64,000 nt of DNA from Gemmatimonadota bacterium (GTDB lineage Bacteria; Gemmatimonadota; Gemmatimonadetes; Gemmatimonadales; GWC2-71-9), in contig QHVB01000027.1 of assembly GCA_003222195.1 (NCBI GenBank), forward strand, positions 124,001-188,000, written 5' to 3'. How positions within the stretch are numbered: the first letter of the stretch is position 1; every line of letters begins with the position of its first letter. Below the pieces are notes generated by a model that was not told where the DNA came from, did no database searches, and saw only the letters and a program-made list of their open reading frames with translations. The translations under genes and the position numbers were made by a program. Of this stretch, positions 53,073 to 60,952 are shown in pieces.

Positions 53073-54230
53073 ATGCAGGTCTTGCTTTTGCTCTCACTCA
53101 CTGCACAGCAGCCTGCATCCCCCCCCGCTCCGCCGCCGCCACCACCGCCCGTCAAGCGCACGGTCGAGTTCACCGGCACCGTGCTCATGAACGGTTTCTA
53201 TAATAGCGCGCGCACCAACAACAGTGACGTCCCCGTCTTGGCTGATACGGACGCGACCGGCGTAACGGGCACCAGTGCCACGATGCGACAGACGCGGCTC
53301 GGCGTCTTCGTCACCGATCCCGACGTGCTTGGCGGCGCTTTCAGTGGCGAGGTCGACGTCGACTTCTTCGGCGGACAACAAGCGGCCGCCGGCAATCGCA
53401 CCTTCCCGCTGCTTCGCCTGCGCCGGGCCATCGGCACCGTGCAATGGACCCATGTGCAAATCATGCTCGGCCAGGAAACCGCGCTGGTTTCGGACCGCAA
53501 CCCCCGCTCCCTGGCAGGCGTCGGCGTACCCGACTTCAGCCTCGCGGGGAATCTCTGGTTTTGGATTCCTCAAGCGCGTGTCACGTGGGAGTACGGATAC
53601 ACGTTGCGTCTCGCCGTCCAGGGTGCCGTGCTGGCCCCAATCAGCGGTGCGCCACAAGGCGCTCTCACCACACAGGCGGACTCGGGCGAACGAAGCGGGC
53701 GCCCCTACCTCGAAGGCCGCGTGCGGCTGGGGTGGGGACCGACGGACGATCCCAGCGAGGTCGCGATCGGCGGCCACATCGGCTGGCTGCGCGGTCTCGA
53801 CTCCCTCACGGGTGATTCCCTGCTCCAGTCACGCGCGGTCACGTTCGACACGCGACTCAAGTTCGGACCCGCCGAGATCCTCGGCGAAGCGTTCGTCGGC
53901 CAGGCGATTGCGGGTCTGGGCGGTGGCGCGATCGGACAGAATGCCGGAGTCGGCGGCGCTCCGGTGCGCACGCACGGCGGGTGGGGCCAGCTGAACGTGC
54001 GCCCGCGCACGGGGTGGATGCTCGGCGGCGGCTGCGGCATCGACGATCCGAAGGATGCGGATGTGCCGGCAACGGGACGATTCCGTAATTTCGTGTGCGA
54101 AGGGCACGTCGAGTGGCGTCCGCCGGGCCCCCTGGTGTTCGGCTTCGAGTTTCGCCGCCTCCAGACGCGTTATCAGGCCGGCGACTTCACCGTCAACCAT
54201 CTGAACCTGGCGGCCGGCTTCAGGTTTTAG
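53073..54230 (+). CDS. Porin-like outer membrane protein
   Basis: A 385-residue exported protein. Leader residues 1-12, then a short polyproline stretch, then a beta-barrel-like sequence: alternating strands such as VEFTGTVLMNGFYNSA, GAFSGEVDVDFFGGQQ, VQIMLGQETALVS, RVTWEYGYTLRLAVQGAV, and a C-terminal strand ending in phenylalanine (LAAGFRF), the signature of barrel assembly. It resembles phosphate-selective or carbohydrate porins loosely. AGGAG lies nine bases before ATG 53073; GTG 53070 is directly upstream. Divergent from the cupredoxin/kinase operon with 80 bases between. Confidence 0.78.
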   Translation: MQVLLLLSLTAQQPASPPAPPPPPPPVKRTVEFTGTVLMNGFYNSARTNNSDVPVLADTDATGVTGTSATMRQTRLGVFVTDPDVLGGAFSGEVDVDFFGGQQAAAGNRTFPLLRLRRAIGTVQWTHVQIMLGQETALVSDRNPRSLAGVGVPDFSLAGNLWFWIPQARVTWEYGYTLRLAVQGAVLAPISGAPQGALTTQADSGERSGRPYLEGRVRLGWGPTDDPSEVAIGGHIGWLRGLDSLTGDSLLQSRAVTFDTRLKFGPAEILGEAFVGQAIAGLGGGAIGQNAGVGGAPVRTHGGWGQLNVRPRTGWMLGGGCGIDDPKDADVPATGRFRNFVCEGHVEWRPPGPLVFGFEFRRLQTRYQAGDFTVNHLNLAAGFRF

Positions 54231-54244
54231 GAAATCCTGCTCCT

Positions 54245-54403
54245 CTAGTCGACGTCGATCGCTTTCGCGTGCTTCTCGCGCCGGCGATACGCCTTCTTGG
54301 AACGGTGGACTTTGTGGGAGGGAGTCTTGAGCCGCTCTTTGACTGGCGCGCGCGGGTTCGGCACGCGGATGACGACCTTTTCTTTGTCGCGCTTGCGACT
54401 CAT
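54245..54403 (-). CDS. Small basic protein, unknown
   Basis: A 52-residue, strongly basic protein (MSRKRDKEKVVIRVPNP, ending SKKAYRRREKHAKAIDVD). The last third is almost all Lys, Arg and His, which suggests RNA or ribosome contact. No known family is assigned. ATG 54403 overlaps the stop of the upstream DinB gene by four bases (ATGA). It is too short for a confident fold, but the overlap and codon usage argue that it is real. Confidence 0.7.
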   Translation of the reverse strand: MSRKRDKEKVVIRVPNPRAPVKERLKTPSHKVHRSKKAYRRREKHAKAIDVD

Positions 54404-54912
54404 TCGCCGGTGACGCGTTCCCGGATCTGCGGCGCGTGGTGACGCGCGTGAATCATGTGGAATCGCATCCATTCCTCGATCGTCAGGTCACCCATCCGCG
54501 GATGCTTCACGAAGAGATTCGCGCGACGCTCCGGCATCAAGGCGCGGTCGACTTGATCCCATGCCTCGATCCCGGCACGGAAATGCGCTTCCGCCGTCGC
54601 CCGGCTGATTCCCGGCGGCGGCGTCGTGCGTTCCGGCGCCTTCCGGCCCGGCGGGAACCAGCGCAATCCGAAAATGAAGAACCGGGCGACCTGCTGGGCG
54701 GGCGTGCGCGGCCGGCGGGACATCGGTGCATGATTGCGGCGCGCTTGAAACGTTGCGGCGCTCAACGTGAGACCGAGCGCGAGGTGCTCGACGATCTGCG
54801 CGGGGGTCCACTTTCCGGCTGGGGCGCGCTCCCAATCGCTGTCGCTCCGGTCGCGCCACGGGTCCAGCACCAGCGCAGGCAGCTCGGCAAGGCGGCGGCG
54901 AGGGTCGATCAT
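54400..54912 (-). CDS. DinB family protein
   Basis: A 170-residue four-helix-bundle protein of the DinB/YfiT type. Candidate metal His residues: H43 in QIVEHLALG and the HMIHARHH cluster near the C-terminus (FHMIHARHHAPQI). Such proteins serve as thiol-dependent transferases or damage-induced enzymes of unknown role. ATG 54912; it is the first gene of a two-gene unit with the small basic protein. Divergent from the PHP protein gene with 59 bases between. Confidence 0.87.
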   Translation of the reverse strand: MIDPRRRLAELPALVLDPWRDRSDSDWERAPAGKWTPAQIVEHLALGLTLSAATFQARRNHAPMSRRPRTPAQQVARFFIFGLRWFPPGRKAPERTTPPPGISRATAEAHFRAGIEAWDQVDRALMPERRANLFVKHPRMGDLTIEEWMRFHMIHARHHAPQIRERVTGE

Positions 54913-54971
54913 CGCGTGCGGAGCCAGCGACTACTAGTTTCTACCCGACCCGACATGCGGGGAATTTGCGA

Positions 54972-56222
54972 GTGAACCTGCTGCGCCGCCACCCGGTCGC
55001 GATCGCGCTGGTGGTCCTGCTGCTCCTGACGGCGATTCACCCGTTGCCCGCGCTGGTCGATGCCGTGACGGGCTCCGCGCCGGGCGACGCCGATCTCGAT
55101 CGCCCCATGCTGTATGTCCTCTTCGCACCGCTCTCCGATACCCTCGACGCACTCACCTTCTTCAGTCTGTCGCGCGCGGTGTGGGCGGTCGTCGTCTGGG
55201 TGTTGCTCCTCGCCGCCTGGGGCGCGATCCGGGCGTCGAGTGACTCATTGAGCTGGCGCCGCATCGTCGCGAGTGCGTTGCTCGGCCCCCTCGCGCTGGT
55301 GGCGCTTGTCGTCGCCGCGTTGATGCTGCCGCGTCCCGTGCCCCGCCTCGTCAGCGACGGCCCAGGCAGCGTGATCGACTATCACGCCCACACGAACGCC
55401 TCACACGACGGCCGGCCCGGGTGGACGCTCGCCAAACTCGCCCAATGGCACGAGCGCCAGGGATTCCAGGCGACCTACGTCACCGACCACAATGTCATCT
55501 ATGACAGATCACTGCCCGTGCCTGAGGGCACCTCGATCAGCTTGTTGCCGGGCGTCGAGTGGAGCGTCTATCGCCAGCACGTCGTGGCGATCGGACGTGT
55601 CGAGGCTTTGCCGCGCGACAGCTTCGGGGAGAGCACGGCACGGATGGTCCGGATGTTTGCCGTCATCGAACACCAGGGTGGGCTGAGCATCGCGTCGCTG
55701 CCCGAGTACTGGCGCTATCACGAGGAGGAGCTAGGCGCGTTCGTGCGCGGCGGCGTCGATGGATTCGAGATCGTCAACTGCGCGCCCAAGGCGTTGGGGT
55801 TTCCGCCCGACCTCCGTCGCCAAGTGGTGGCGCTCGCCGCGAGTCACGATCTGGTGGTCGTCGGCGCGAGCGACAATCATGGCTGGGGACAGGTCACCTG
55901 CGTCTGGAACGTCTCACAACCGGGCGCGCAGGGCTTTCACACAAACCGCGTCTTCGCCCGGCCGCTCGCCCTGGTGCAGGGCGACCGGCAGGCGTGGACC
56001 GCGCCGGTGACCCAGCCCTGGTTCATGCTGCGCTCGCTGACGTGGGCCGAACGCGCAAGCTGGTTGACGTGGGTGGTCATTATCCTGCTGTACCGCGCCC
56101 TGCCGCGCCGCGAGGGGCAAGCTGCGGGGCTCGGGATTTTGGCTCGCTCGCTGGGCCGCCGCTCACGCAAGACACCCCCGCCCCCTTCACCGACGCCTGT
56201 TCCTAACCAAAACCCGACGTGA
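54972..56222 (+). CDS. Membrane-anchored PHP domain phosphoesterase
   Basis: A 416-residue protein. Three or four N-terminal membrane segments (about 5-120), then a PHP-type domain (about 130-330): YHAHTNASHDG (His-x-His metal site), TYVTDHNVIYD, LLPGVEWSVYRQH, and GASDNHGWGQ. A final hydrophobic segment near 365-385 follows. This places a trinuclear metal phosphoesterase on the membrane, an unusual layout; the substrate is unknown. The GTG at 54972 has GGGGA about eight bases upstream; TTG 54966 is the alternative. A proline-rich tail ends the protein. Confidence 0.85.
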   Translation: MNLLRRHPVAIALVVLLLLTAIHPLPALVDAVTGSAPGDADLDRPMLYVLFAPLSDTLDALTFFSLSRAVWAVVVWVLLLAAWGAIRASSDSLSWRRIVASALLGPLALVALVVAALMLPRPVPRLVSDGPGSVIDYHAHTNASHDGRPGWTLAKLAQWHERQGFQATYVTDHNVIYDRSLPVPEGTSISLLPGVEWSVYRQHVVAIGRVEALPRDSFGESTARMVRMFAVIEHQGGLSIASLPEYWRYHEEELGAFVRGGVDGFEIVNCAPKALGFPPDLRRQVVALAASHDLVVVGASDNHGWGQVTCVWNVSQPGAQGFHTNRVFARPLALVQGDRQAWTAPVTQPWFMLRSLTWAERASWLTWVVIILLYRALPRREGQAAGLGILARSLGRRSRKTPPPPSPTPVPNQNPT

Positions 56223-56302
56223 CAGGCCGCAACTAAAGCGCGAAGTTGGACGTCTTACGCGCGGGTGCTTCCGTTCCTTCTTCCTTTTCTGGAGACCGTC
56301 CC

Positions 56303-57988
56303 ATGCAGGCAGCTGGTCGTTCTGTCATTCTCGGTGCTCTTGTGGCCATGGCGTCACCGGCCGCCGCGCAAATGGCGTTGCCGCTCAAGCATGCTCCGGC
56401 GCGCACGCAGACGGCCATCACTCCGGCGGATCTCATGACCCGCCTCTATCTCTATTCCGACGATTCCATGATGGGCCGCCTGGCCGGCAGCGAATACAAT
56501 CTCAAGGCGACGGCGTACATCGCGGCCGAGGTCAAACGGTTCGGGCTGCAGCCCGCGGGGGATTCCGGCGGCTACTTCCAGAACGTGCCGCTCGTCAAGC
56601 GACAGCTCGAAGCGAGCGCGGGCCTCTCCGTCGATGGTACACTCTTGCGTCCCTGGGATGATTTTGTACCGCGCGATCCTGGCGCAGCGACGCGCGCCTT
56701 CGATGGTGCCCAGGCGGTGTACGCCGGCGTGCTCGGCGACAGCACTCAGCTGTCGCCCGACCAGGCGAACGGGAAGTTCATCGTCCTCGCGGTGCGGCGC
56801 GGGCCGAATCTGCCGCCCGCGGCGCAGGTGAACCGCGGTGCACTGCTCGCGAAGTACCGCACCGCGGCCGGTATCGCCGTCGTGGCGCTCGAAACCTTCC
56901 CGCCCCAGGCGATCAATTTCTTCCGGCAGCCGCAGACGATTTTGAAGGACAACATGGCGATGAGCGACACGACCAGCCTGCCCGTCTACGTCTATGTGAA
57001 CGCCGGCGGCGCGAGGACATTACTCGGCGCGCCGATCGACAGCCTCCGCGCGGGGGCGACAGGAAAGGCGGTGCACGGCTCGGTTTCGTTCAGCGAGACG
57101 CCGGCGCCCGCCCGGAACGTCGTCGCCATTCTGCCGGGCAGCGATCCGAAGCTGCGCGGTGAGTACGTCGCGATCGGGGCCCACAACGATCACGTCGGCT
57201 TCGACCATGACGCCGTGGACCACGATTCCATCCGCGCCTACAACGACGCCGTTCGCAAGCTCCAGCTCGCCTCTCCCACGCATCGCGTCACACCAGATCA
57301 GGTCCAGCAGATTCACGTGAGCATCGACAGCCTGCACCGGCTCCACGCGGCGCGACGCGATTCTATCTTCAATGGCGCCGATGACGATGGCTCAGGGACG
57401 GTAGCGCTGCTGGAAATCGCCGAGGCGTTCGCCGGTGCCCGCGTCAAGCCGAAGCGCTCGCTCATCTTCGTCTCGCATACCGGCGAGGAGCTCGGGCTCT
57501 TCGGATCGCAGTACTTCACCGATCATCCCACGGTGCCGCGGGACTCGATCGTGGCGCAGCTCAACATGGACATGATCGGGCGCGGCCGCGCCGACGACGA
57601 GACCGGCGGCGGGCCGGGATACCTGCAGCTCATCGGGACGCGCCGGCTGTCGACCGAGCTGGGAGACCTGATCGAGAGCGTGAACAAGGCACGGAAACAG
57701 CCGTTCACGTTCGACTATCAGTTCGACGCGTCCGGCCATCCGGAGCAGTACTACTGCCGCAGCGATCACTACATGTACGCGCGCTACGGCATCCCGATCG
57801 CGTTCTTCACGACGGGCAACCATCGCGACTATCACCAGGTGACGGACGAGCCGGAGTACATCGATTACGACAAGCTGGCGCACGTGGCGCAGTTCGTGTA
57901 CGACATCGCGGCGACGGTGGCGAACCTCGATCACCGCGTGGTCGTGGACAAGCCGAAGCCGGATCCGCACGGCAACTGCGTGCAGTAG
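56303..57988 (+). CDS. Secreted M28 family peptidase with PA domain
   Basis: A 561-residue exported aminopeptidase. Signal peptide residues 1-22. A protease-associated domain (about 115-240) is inserted before the catalytic core. Metal motifs: IGAHNDHVGFDHD (first His/Asp), FNGADDDGSGTVALLEIA, SHTGEELGLFGSQYF (catalytic and metal Glu), MDMIGRG, and RSDHYMYARYGIP (last His). Between the first two sites is an extra His/Asp-rich helical insert of about 45 residues. ATG 56303 has GGAGA eight bases upstream. A strong terminator follows. Confidence 0.92.
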   Translation: MQAAGRSVILGALVAMASPAAAQMALPLKHAPARTQTAITPADLMTRLYLYSDDSMMGRLAGSEYNLKATAYIAAEVKRFGLQPAGDSGGYFQNVPLVKRQLEASAGLSVDGTLLRPWDDFVPRDPGAATRAFDGAQAVYAGVLGDSTQLSPDQANGKFIVLAVRRGPNLPPAAQVNRGALLAKYRTAAGIAVVALETFPPQAINFFRQPQTILKDNMAMSDTTSLPVYVYVNAGGARTLLGAPIDSLRAGATGKAVHGSVSFSETPAPARNVVAILPGSDPKLRGEYVAIGAHNDHVGFDHDAVDHDSIRAYNDAVRKLQLASPTHRVTPDQVQQIHVSIDSLHRLHAARRDSIFNGADDDGSGTVALLEIAEAFAGARVKPKRSLIFVSHTGEELGLFGSQYFTDHPTVPRDSIVAQLNMDMIGRGRADDETGGGPGYLQLIGTRRLSTELGDLIESVNKARKQPFTFDYQFDASGHPEQYYCRSDHYMYARYGIPIAFFTTGNHRDYHQVTDEPEYIDYDKLAHVAQFVYDIAATVANLDHRVVVDKPKPDPHGNCVQ

Positions 57989-58007
57989 CCGGCGCCACAT
58001 TTGCACG

Positions 58008-58034
58008 AACGGGCCCCGACGGGGCCCGTTTTTG
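58008..58034 (+). terminator. Rho-independent terminator
   Basis: A perfect 10-bp stem (AACGGGCCCC / GGGGCCCGTT) with a GAC loop, followed by TTTTTGTTT, 20 bases after the M28 peptidase stop. The stem could also serve the convergent gene ending at 58036, whose side carries no T tract but several A/T bases. Confidence 0.93.
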
Positions 58035-58035
58035 T

Positions 58036-58803
58036 TTAGGGCTGGCCGGGCTGGGGTGGTGGAGAACCCGAAGCGCCAAGGTATTCGACGGTGCCGTCCT
58101 CGTGGACGGCGAAGTGATAGAACCGTCGTCCGATGCAGCCAGCGGGACAGTCTCCGTACCCGACACTGTAGTCGAGCAGAATCGGATCGGCGCGTGACAC
58201 CCGAATGTCGTTACCGTCTCCCCCCATTCCGTCAGGCTCGGAATAGCGGATGCCCGCAATTCCCTCGAACAGGTGCTCGAGCGCGGCGATGTTCAACGTT
58301 GCGGCGGACCGCAGCACGATGAGCATCTCATTCGAGGTGGACAGCGGGTATTTCCAGTCCAAAGAAAGCCCGTAGTCCTCGAGCAGACGATCCACGTGCG
58401 CGTTACCGGTAGGCAGTTCCCCGTTCACCAGCCGCTGCACCCATTCCTGATCCGCAGCGGCCTGCAACAGCAGCCGGTGCGTTTCCGGCTGGCCGAAGGT
58501 GTGAATGCTATAGACGTCCACGACGGTATCGCGCGCGCCCAGGCCGTCGGCGTTGAATACCTGGACGAGCGCAGCGTAGTAGGTGTCGATCAGCTCTGCG
58601 GTAATCGCGATGTCGCCGTAGCCGCCCGGCCGGGCCTGCAGCTCGCGGAGCGCGAGGCGAGCGGCATCTTCACGGTACAGGATACGCAACTCGTCCGGCA
58701 CCCGCGAGTCGTTGACGAATGAACGGACGGTCCGCGGGGCGGCGGGATCCGCACACGCACCGAGCGCGGCCACGAGAGTCAAGCCACACATAAGTCTGTT
58801 CAT
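58036..58803 (-). CDS. Putative lipoprotein, unknown function
   Basis: A 255-residue protein. N-terminus MNRLMCGLTLVAALGAC ends in lipobox LGAC (Cys17). The mature part has a helical region (DAARLALRELQAR, ITAELIDTYYAALVQVF) and a beta/loop region (GIRYSEPDGMGGDGNDI, YSVGYGDCPAGCIGRRFYHFAV) with a C-x3-C pair and ends in a Pro-rich tail. No family recognised. The ATG has GGGGGAGATC just upstream, a strong ribosome binding site. Its 3' end abuts the terminator of the convergent peptidase gene. Confidence 0.8.
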   Translation of the reverse strand: MNRLMCGLTLVAALGACADPAAPRTVRSFVNDSRVPDELRILYREDAARLALRELQARPGGYGDIAITAELIDTYYAALVQVFNADGLGARDTVVDVYSIHTFGQPETHRLLLQAAADQEWVQRLVNGELPTGNAHVDRLLEDYGLSLDWKYPLSTSNEMLIVLRSAATLNIAALEHLFEGIAGIRYSEPDGMGGDGNDIRVSRADPILLDYSVGYGDCPAGCIGRRFYHFAVHEDGTVEYLGASGSPPPQPGQP

Positions 58804-58875
58804 GGATCTCCCCCGCTTCTTCTACCCACGCCGGCCGCTGCGGCGTCACAGGGGGAAAATGTAGATTGAGGGCCG

Positions 58876-59280
58876 ATGGCAGGATACTCCGGCAAGTCTC
58901 TTGTCGACAAACTGGGCATCAAGCCGCGCACGCGCATCGCCATCCTCAACGCGCCGCGCGGCTACCGCGGCACCCTGGGCAAGCTGCCTTCCGGGGTCAC
59001 GGTAGCCACCGCCGTGAGGGGCTCACTCCCCTTCATTCATCTCTTCGCGACTGATCGAGCACTGCTCGAGGCAAAGCTGCCGGCCTTGCTGCGAGCGCTC
59101 GAGCCGGATGGGACGCTGTGGGTGTCCTGGCCGAAAAAGTCCTCCGGTGTTGCGACGGATATCACCGAGGACGTGGTGCGGGCCGTCGCCCTGCCGACCG
59201 GTCTTGTGGACGTGAAGGTCGCGGCGGTGGACGACGTCTGGTCGGGGCTCAAGCTCGTGCGGCGGCTCAAAAACCGCTGA
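58876..59280 (+). CDS. DUF3052 family protein
   Basis: A 134-residue soluble protein. GYSGKSLVDKLGIKPRTRIAILNAP at the N-terminus and LWVSWPKKSSGVATDITEDVVR in the C-terminal half match DUF3052, a small alpha/beta family of unknown activity whose central segment resembles a Rossmann-like half. The end, VKVAAVDDVWSGLKLVRR, is also typical. ATG at 58876. Its stop lies only four bases before the candidate operator of the following cluster. Confidence 0.88.
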   Translation: MAGYSGKSLVDKLGIKPRTRIAILNAPRGYRGTLGKLPSGVTVATAVRGSLPFIHLFATDRALLEAKLPALLRALEPDGTLWVSWPKKSSGVATDITEDVVRAVALPTGLVDVKVAAVDDVWSGLKLVRRLKNR

Positions 59281-59284
59281 CAGA

Positions 59285-59304
59285 CTTTATATTGCAAAGT
59301 ACTT
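59285..59304. promoter_or_regulatory. Candidate operator site 1 (CTTTAT-N4-CAAAGTACTT)
   Basis: CTTTAT, four bases, CAAAGTACTT; the last ten contain the palindrome AAGTACTT. Its end overlaps the start of the TTGACA -35 box at 59303, a position suited to repression. The same composite motif with the same spacing recurs at 60313-60332. Confidence 0.6.
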
Positions 59305-59330
59305 GACAGAATGCCTTCCCGCCCTAGCTT
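59303..59330 (+). promoter_or_regulatory. Sigma-70 promoter giving a leaderless mRNA
   Basis: TTGACA (59303-59308), a 16-base spacer, and TAGCTT (59325-59330). Initiation seven or eight bases downstream would fall at the ATG at 59338, so the transcript would be leaderless; no Shine-Dalgarno sequence precedes that ATG. Confidence 0.65.
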
Positions 59331-59337
59331 TGATGGC

Positions 59338-59922
59338 ATGAGCTCGCCGCAGCCCCTCCGCGACCGGGCGCTCGACAATCTCCAGTTCATCCGCTCCGCA
59401 ATGGAGCGGGCCGGCTCGTTTACGGCGGTGCCCGGCTGGGGGATGGTCGTGGTCGGCTGCACCGCCCTGGCCTCCACCTGGTTGGGGCTGCGGCAGGCAC
59501 GGTCCGCCGACTGGCTGGCGGTGTGGCTGGGTGAAGCGGCGCTCGCCGTGGTCGTCAGCGGCGCGGCGCTGGTCCAGAAGGCCCGCGCCGCGAACGATCC
59601 GCTGCTGTCGGGACCGGGACGCCGATTCGGCCTCAGTTTTCTGCCGCCGATCGTGGTGGGGGCGTTGTTGACGGTCGCGCTGGATCGGGCGCAGCTGTAT
59701 TCGCTCATGCCGGGGACGTGGCTGCTGCTGTACGGCACCGCCGTCGCGACCGCCGGCGCCTTCTCGGTCCGCGTCGTTCCCCTGATGGGGGTGTGCTTCA
59801 TGGTGCTCGGGACCGTGGCGCTGTTTACGCCGTTTCGGTGGTGGCCCGGGTTCATGGCCGTGGGATTTGGCGGTCTCAACATCGCATTCGGTCTCATCAT
59901 TGCCCGGAGGTACGGTGGCTAA
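59338..59922 (+). CDS. Four- or five-helix membrane protein, unknown
   Basis: A 194-residue protein. A short soluble N-terminus (SSPQPLRDRALDNLQFIRSAMERAGSF) precedes about five hydrophobic segments (about 35-55, 65-80, 100-118, 122-140, 150-185). No family is recognised with certainty. Membrane proteins of this sort commonly pair with winged-helix regulators, as here: the regulator GTG overlaps its 3' end by eight bases. ATG 59338 coincides with the predicted transcription start; ATG 59311 lies inside the promoter spacer and is unlikely. Confidence 0.75.
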   Translation: MSSPQPLRDRALDNLQFIRSAMERAGSFTAVPGWGMVVVGCTALASTWLGLRQARSADWLAVWLGEAALAVVVSGAALVQKARAANDPLLSGPGRRFGLSFLPPIVVGALLTVALDRAQLYSLMPGTWLLLYGTAVATAGAFSVRVVPLMGVCFMVLGTVALFTPFRWWPGFMAVGFGGLNIAFGLIIARRYGG

Positions 59923-60286
59923 GAGCAATACGGCGCGGCTCACCCGCGTGGAAGCGGAACGACCGGTGAAGACGAAAACGCAGCCGGCGGCGGAGCTGGA
60001 CCGGCTGATTCACGAGCGCGTGCGGCTCGCAATCGTGAGCGCGCTCGCGGTACGCGACAGCCTGACCTTCAACGAGCTGAAAGCGCTCCTGAAGACGAGC
60101 GACGGTAATCTCAGCGTCCACGCGCGCAAGCTCGAGGACGCAGACTACATCACCTGCGACAAGTCGTTTGCAGGCCGCGTTCCCAAGACGGAATACCGAC
60201 TCACCGCTCTCGGCAAGCGGGCGCTCGAGCGCTACCTCGACCACATGGAAGCGTTGATCCGCGCCGCACGCGGTGGCGCGCGCTGA
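59915..60286 (+). CDS. Winged-helix transcriptional regulator (PF13601/HTH_34-like)
   Basis: A 123-residue DNA-binding protein. After a basic N-terminal arm, the winged helix spans about residues 28-110: LIHERVRLAIVSAL, LTFNELKALLKTSDGNLSVHARKLEDADYI (recognition helix SDGNLSVHARKL), then the wing KSFAGRVPKTEYRLTALGKRAL. This matches the one-domain MarR/ArsR-like HTH_34 family. No sensory cysteines or extra domain are present; it probably works as a dimer. GTG start with CGGAGG four bases upstream. It lies between the two candidate operators, which suggests autoregulation. Confidence 0.88.
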   Translation: MAKSNTARLTRVEAERPVKTKTQPAAELDRLIHERVRLAIVSALAVRDSLTFNELKALLKTSDGNLSVHARKLEDADYITCDKSFAGRVPKTEYRLTALGKRALERYLDHMEALIRAARGGAR

Positions 60287-60312
60287 CGTGGACTCTTTTT
60301 TTTGCGGGATAG

Positions 60313-60332
60313 CTTTATGAAACAAAGTACTT
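60313..60332. promoter_or_regulatory. Candidate operator site 2 (CTTTAT-N4-CAAAGTACTT)
   Basis: Same composite as site 1 with identical spacing: CTTTAT (60313-60318), four bases, CAAAGTACTT (60323-60332). The uppS-like ATG at 60317 lies inside it, and a TAGCTT at 60310-60315 matches the -10 hexamer of the first promoter. No good -35 box is seen upstream of it. Confidence 0.55.
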
Positions 60333-60952
60333 CTTTGCACGTCGCCATCGTCATGGACGGCAACGGCCGCTGGGCCACGCGCCGCGGCCTTCCCCGGGCC
60401 GCCGGCCACCGCGCCGGCGCGGAGGCGGTGCGGCGCGTCGTGCGCATCGCGCCGGGTTGCGGCATCACCGCCCTCAGCCTGTACGCGTTCTCGTCGGACA
60501 ACTGGAGCCGGCCGGCTGCCGAAGTCTCCACACTGATGCGCCTGTTCGCGCGTCATCTCCGGACCGAGACCGCCGAGCTGGCGGCGCAGGGCGTCAAGCT
60601 CACCGTCGTCGGCCGGCGCGATCGTCTGCCCCGCTCCCTCATCACCGCGATCGCGGCCGCCGAGCACAGCACCGCGGCCGGCACACGGCTCGAGTTGCGG
60701 ATCGCGGTGGACTATTCAGGACGCGCGGCGATCCGCGCGGGTCAGCTCCTGCCCGACGTCGATCTCCTCATCCGCACCGGCGGCGAGCAGCGGCTGTCGG
60801 ATTTCCTGCTCTGGGAATGCGCGTATGCCGAGCTGTGGTTCACCGAACGCATGTGGCCCGACTTTGGCGCCTCGAATCTTGCGGCCGCCATCCACGAATT
60901 CCACTCACGCGACCGCCGCTTCGGCGGGTTGCCGACGCAGGAGGCCGTATGA
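60317..60952 (+). CDS. Compact cis-prenyltransferase (UppS-like)
   Basis: A 211-residue member of the undecaprenyl diphosphate synthase family. Present: catalytic Asp in [61 protein letters not shown] and a final RRFGG. Compared with E. coli UppS, about 30 residues are missing between VDYSGRAAI and the [11 protein letters not shown] segment, the region after the NYGGR motif. A shorter product chain or altered acceptor is possible. ATG 60317 lies in the operator; TTG 60302 is an alternative. The stop overlaps the DUF4173 ATG. Confidence 0.88.
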   Translation: MKQSTSLHVAIVMDGNGRWATRRGLPRAAGHRAGAEAVRRVVRIAPGCGITALSLYAFSSDNWSRPAAEVSTLMRLFARHLRTETAELAAQGVKLTVVGRRDRLPRSLITAIAAAEHSTAAGTRLELRIAVDYSGRAAIRAGQLLPDVDLLIRTGGEQRLSDFLLWECAYAELWFTERMWPDFGASNLAAAIHEFHSRDRRFGGLPTQEAV

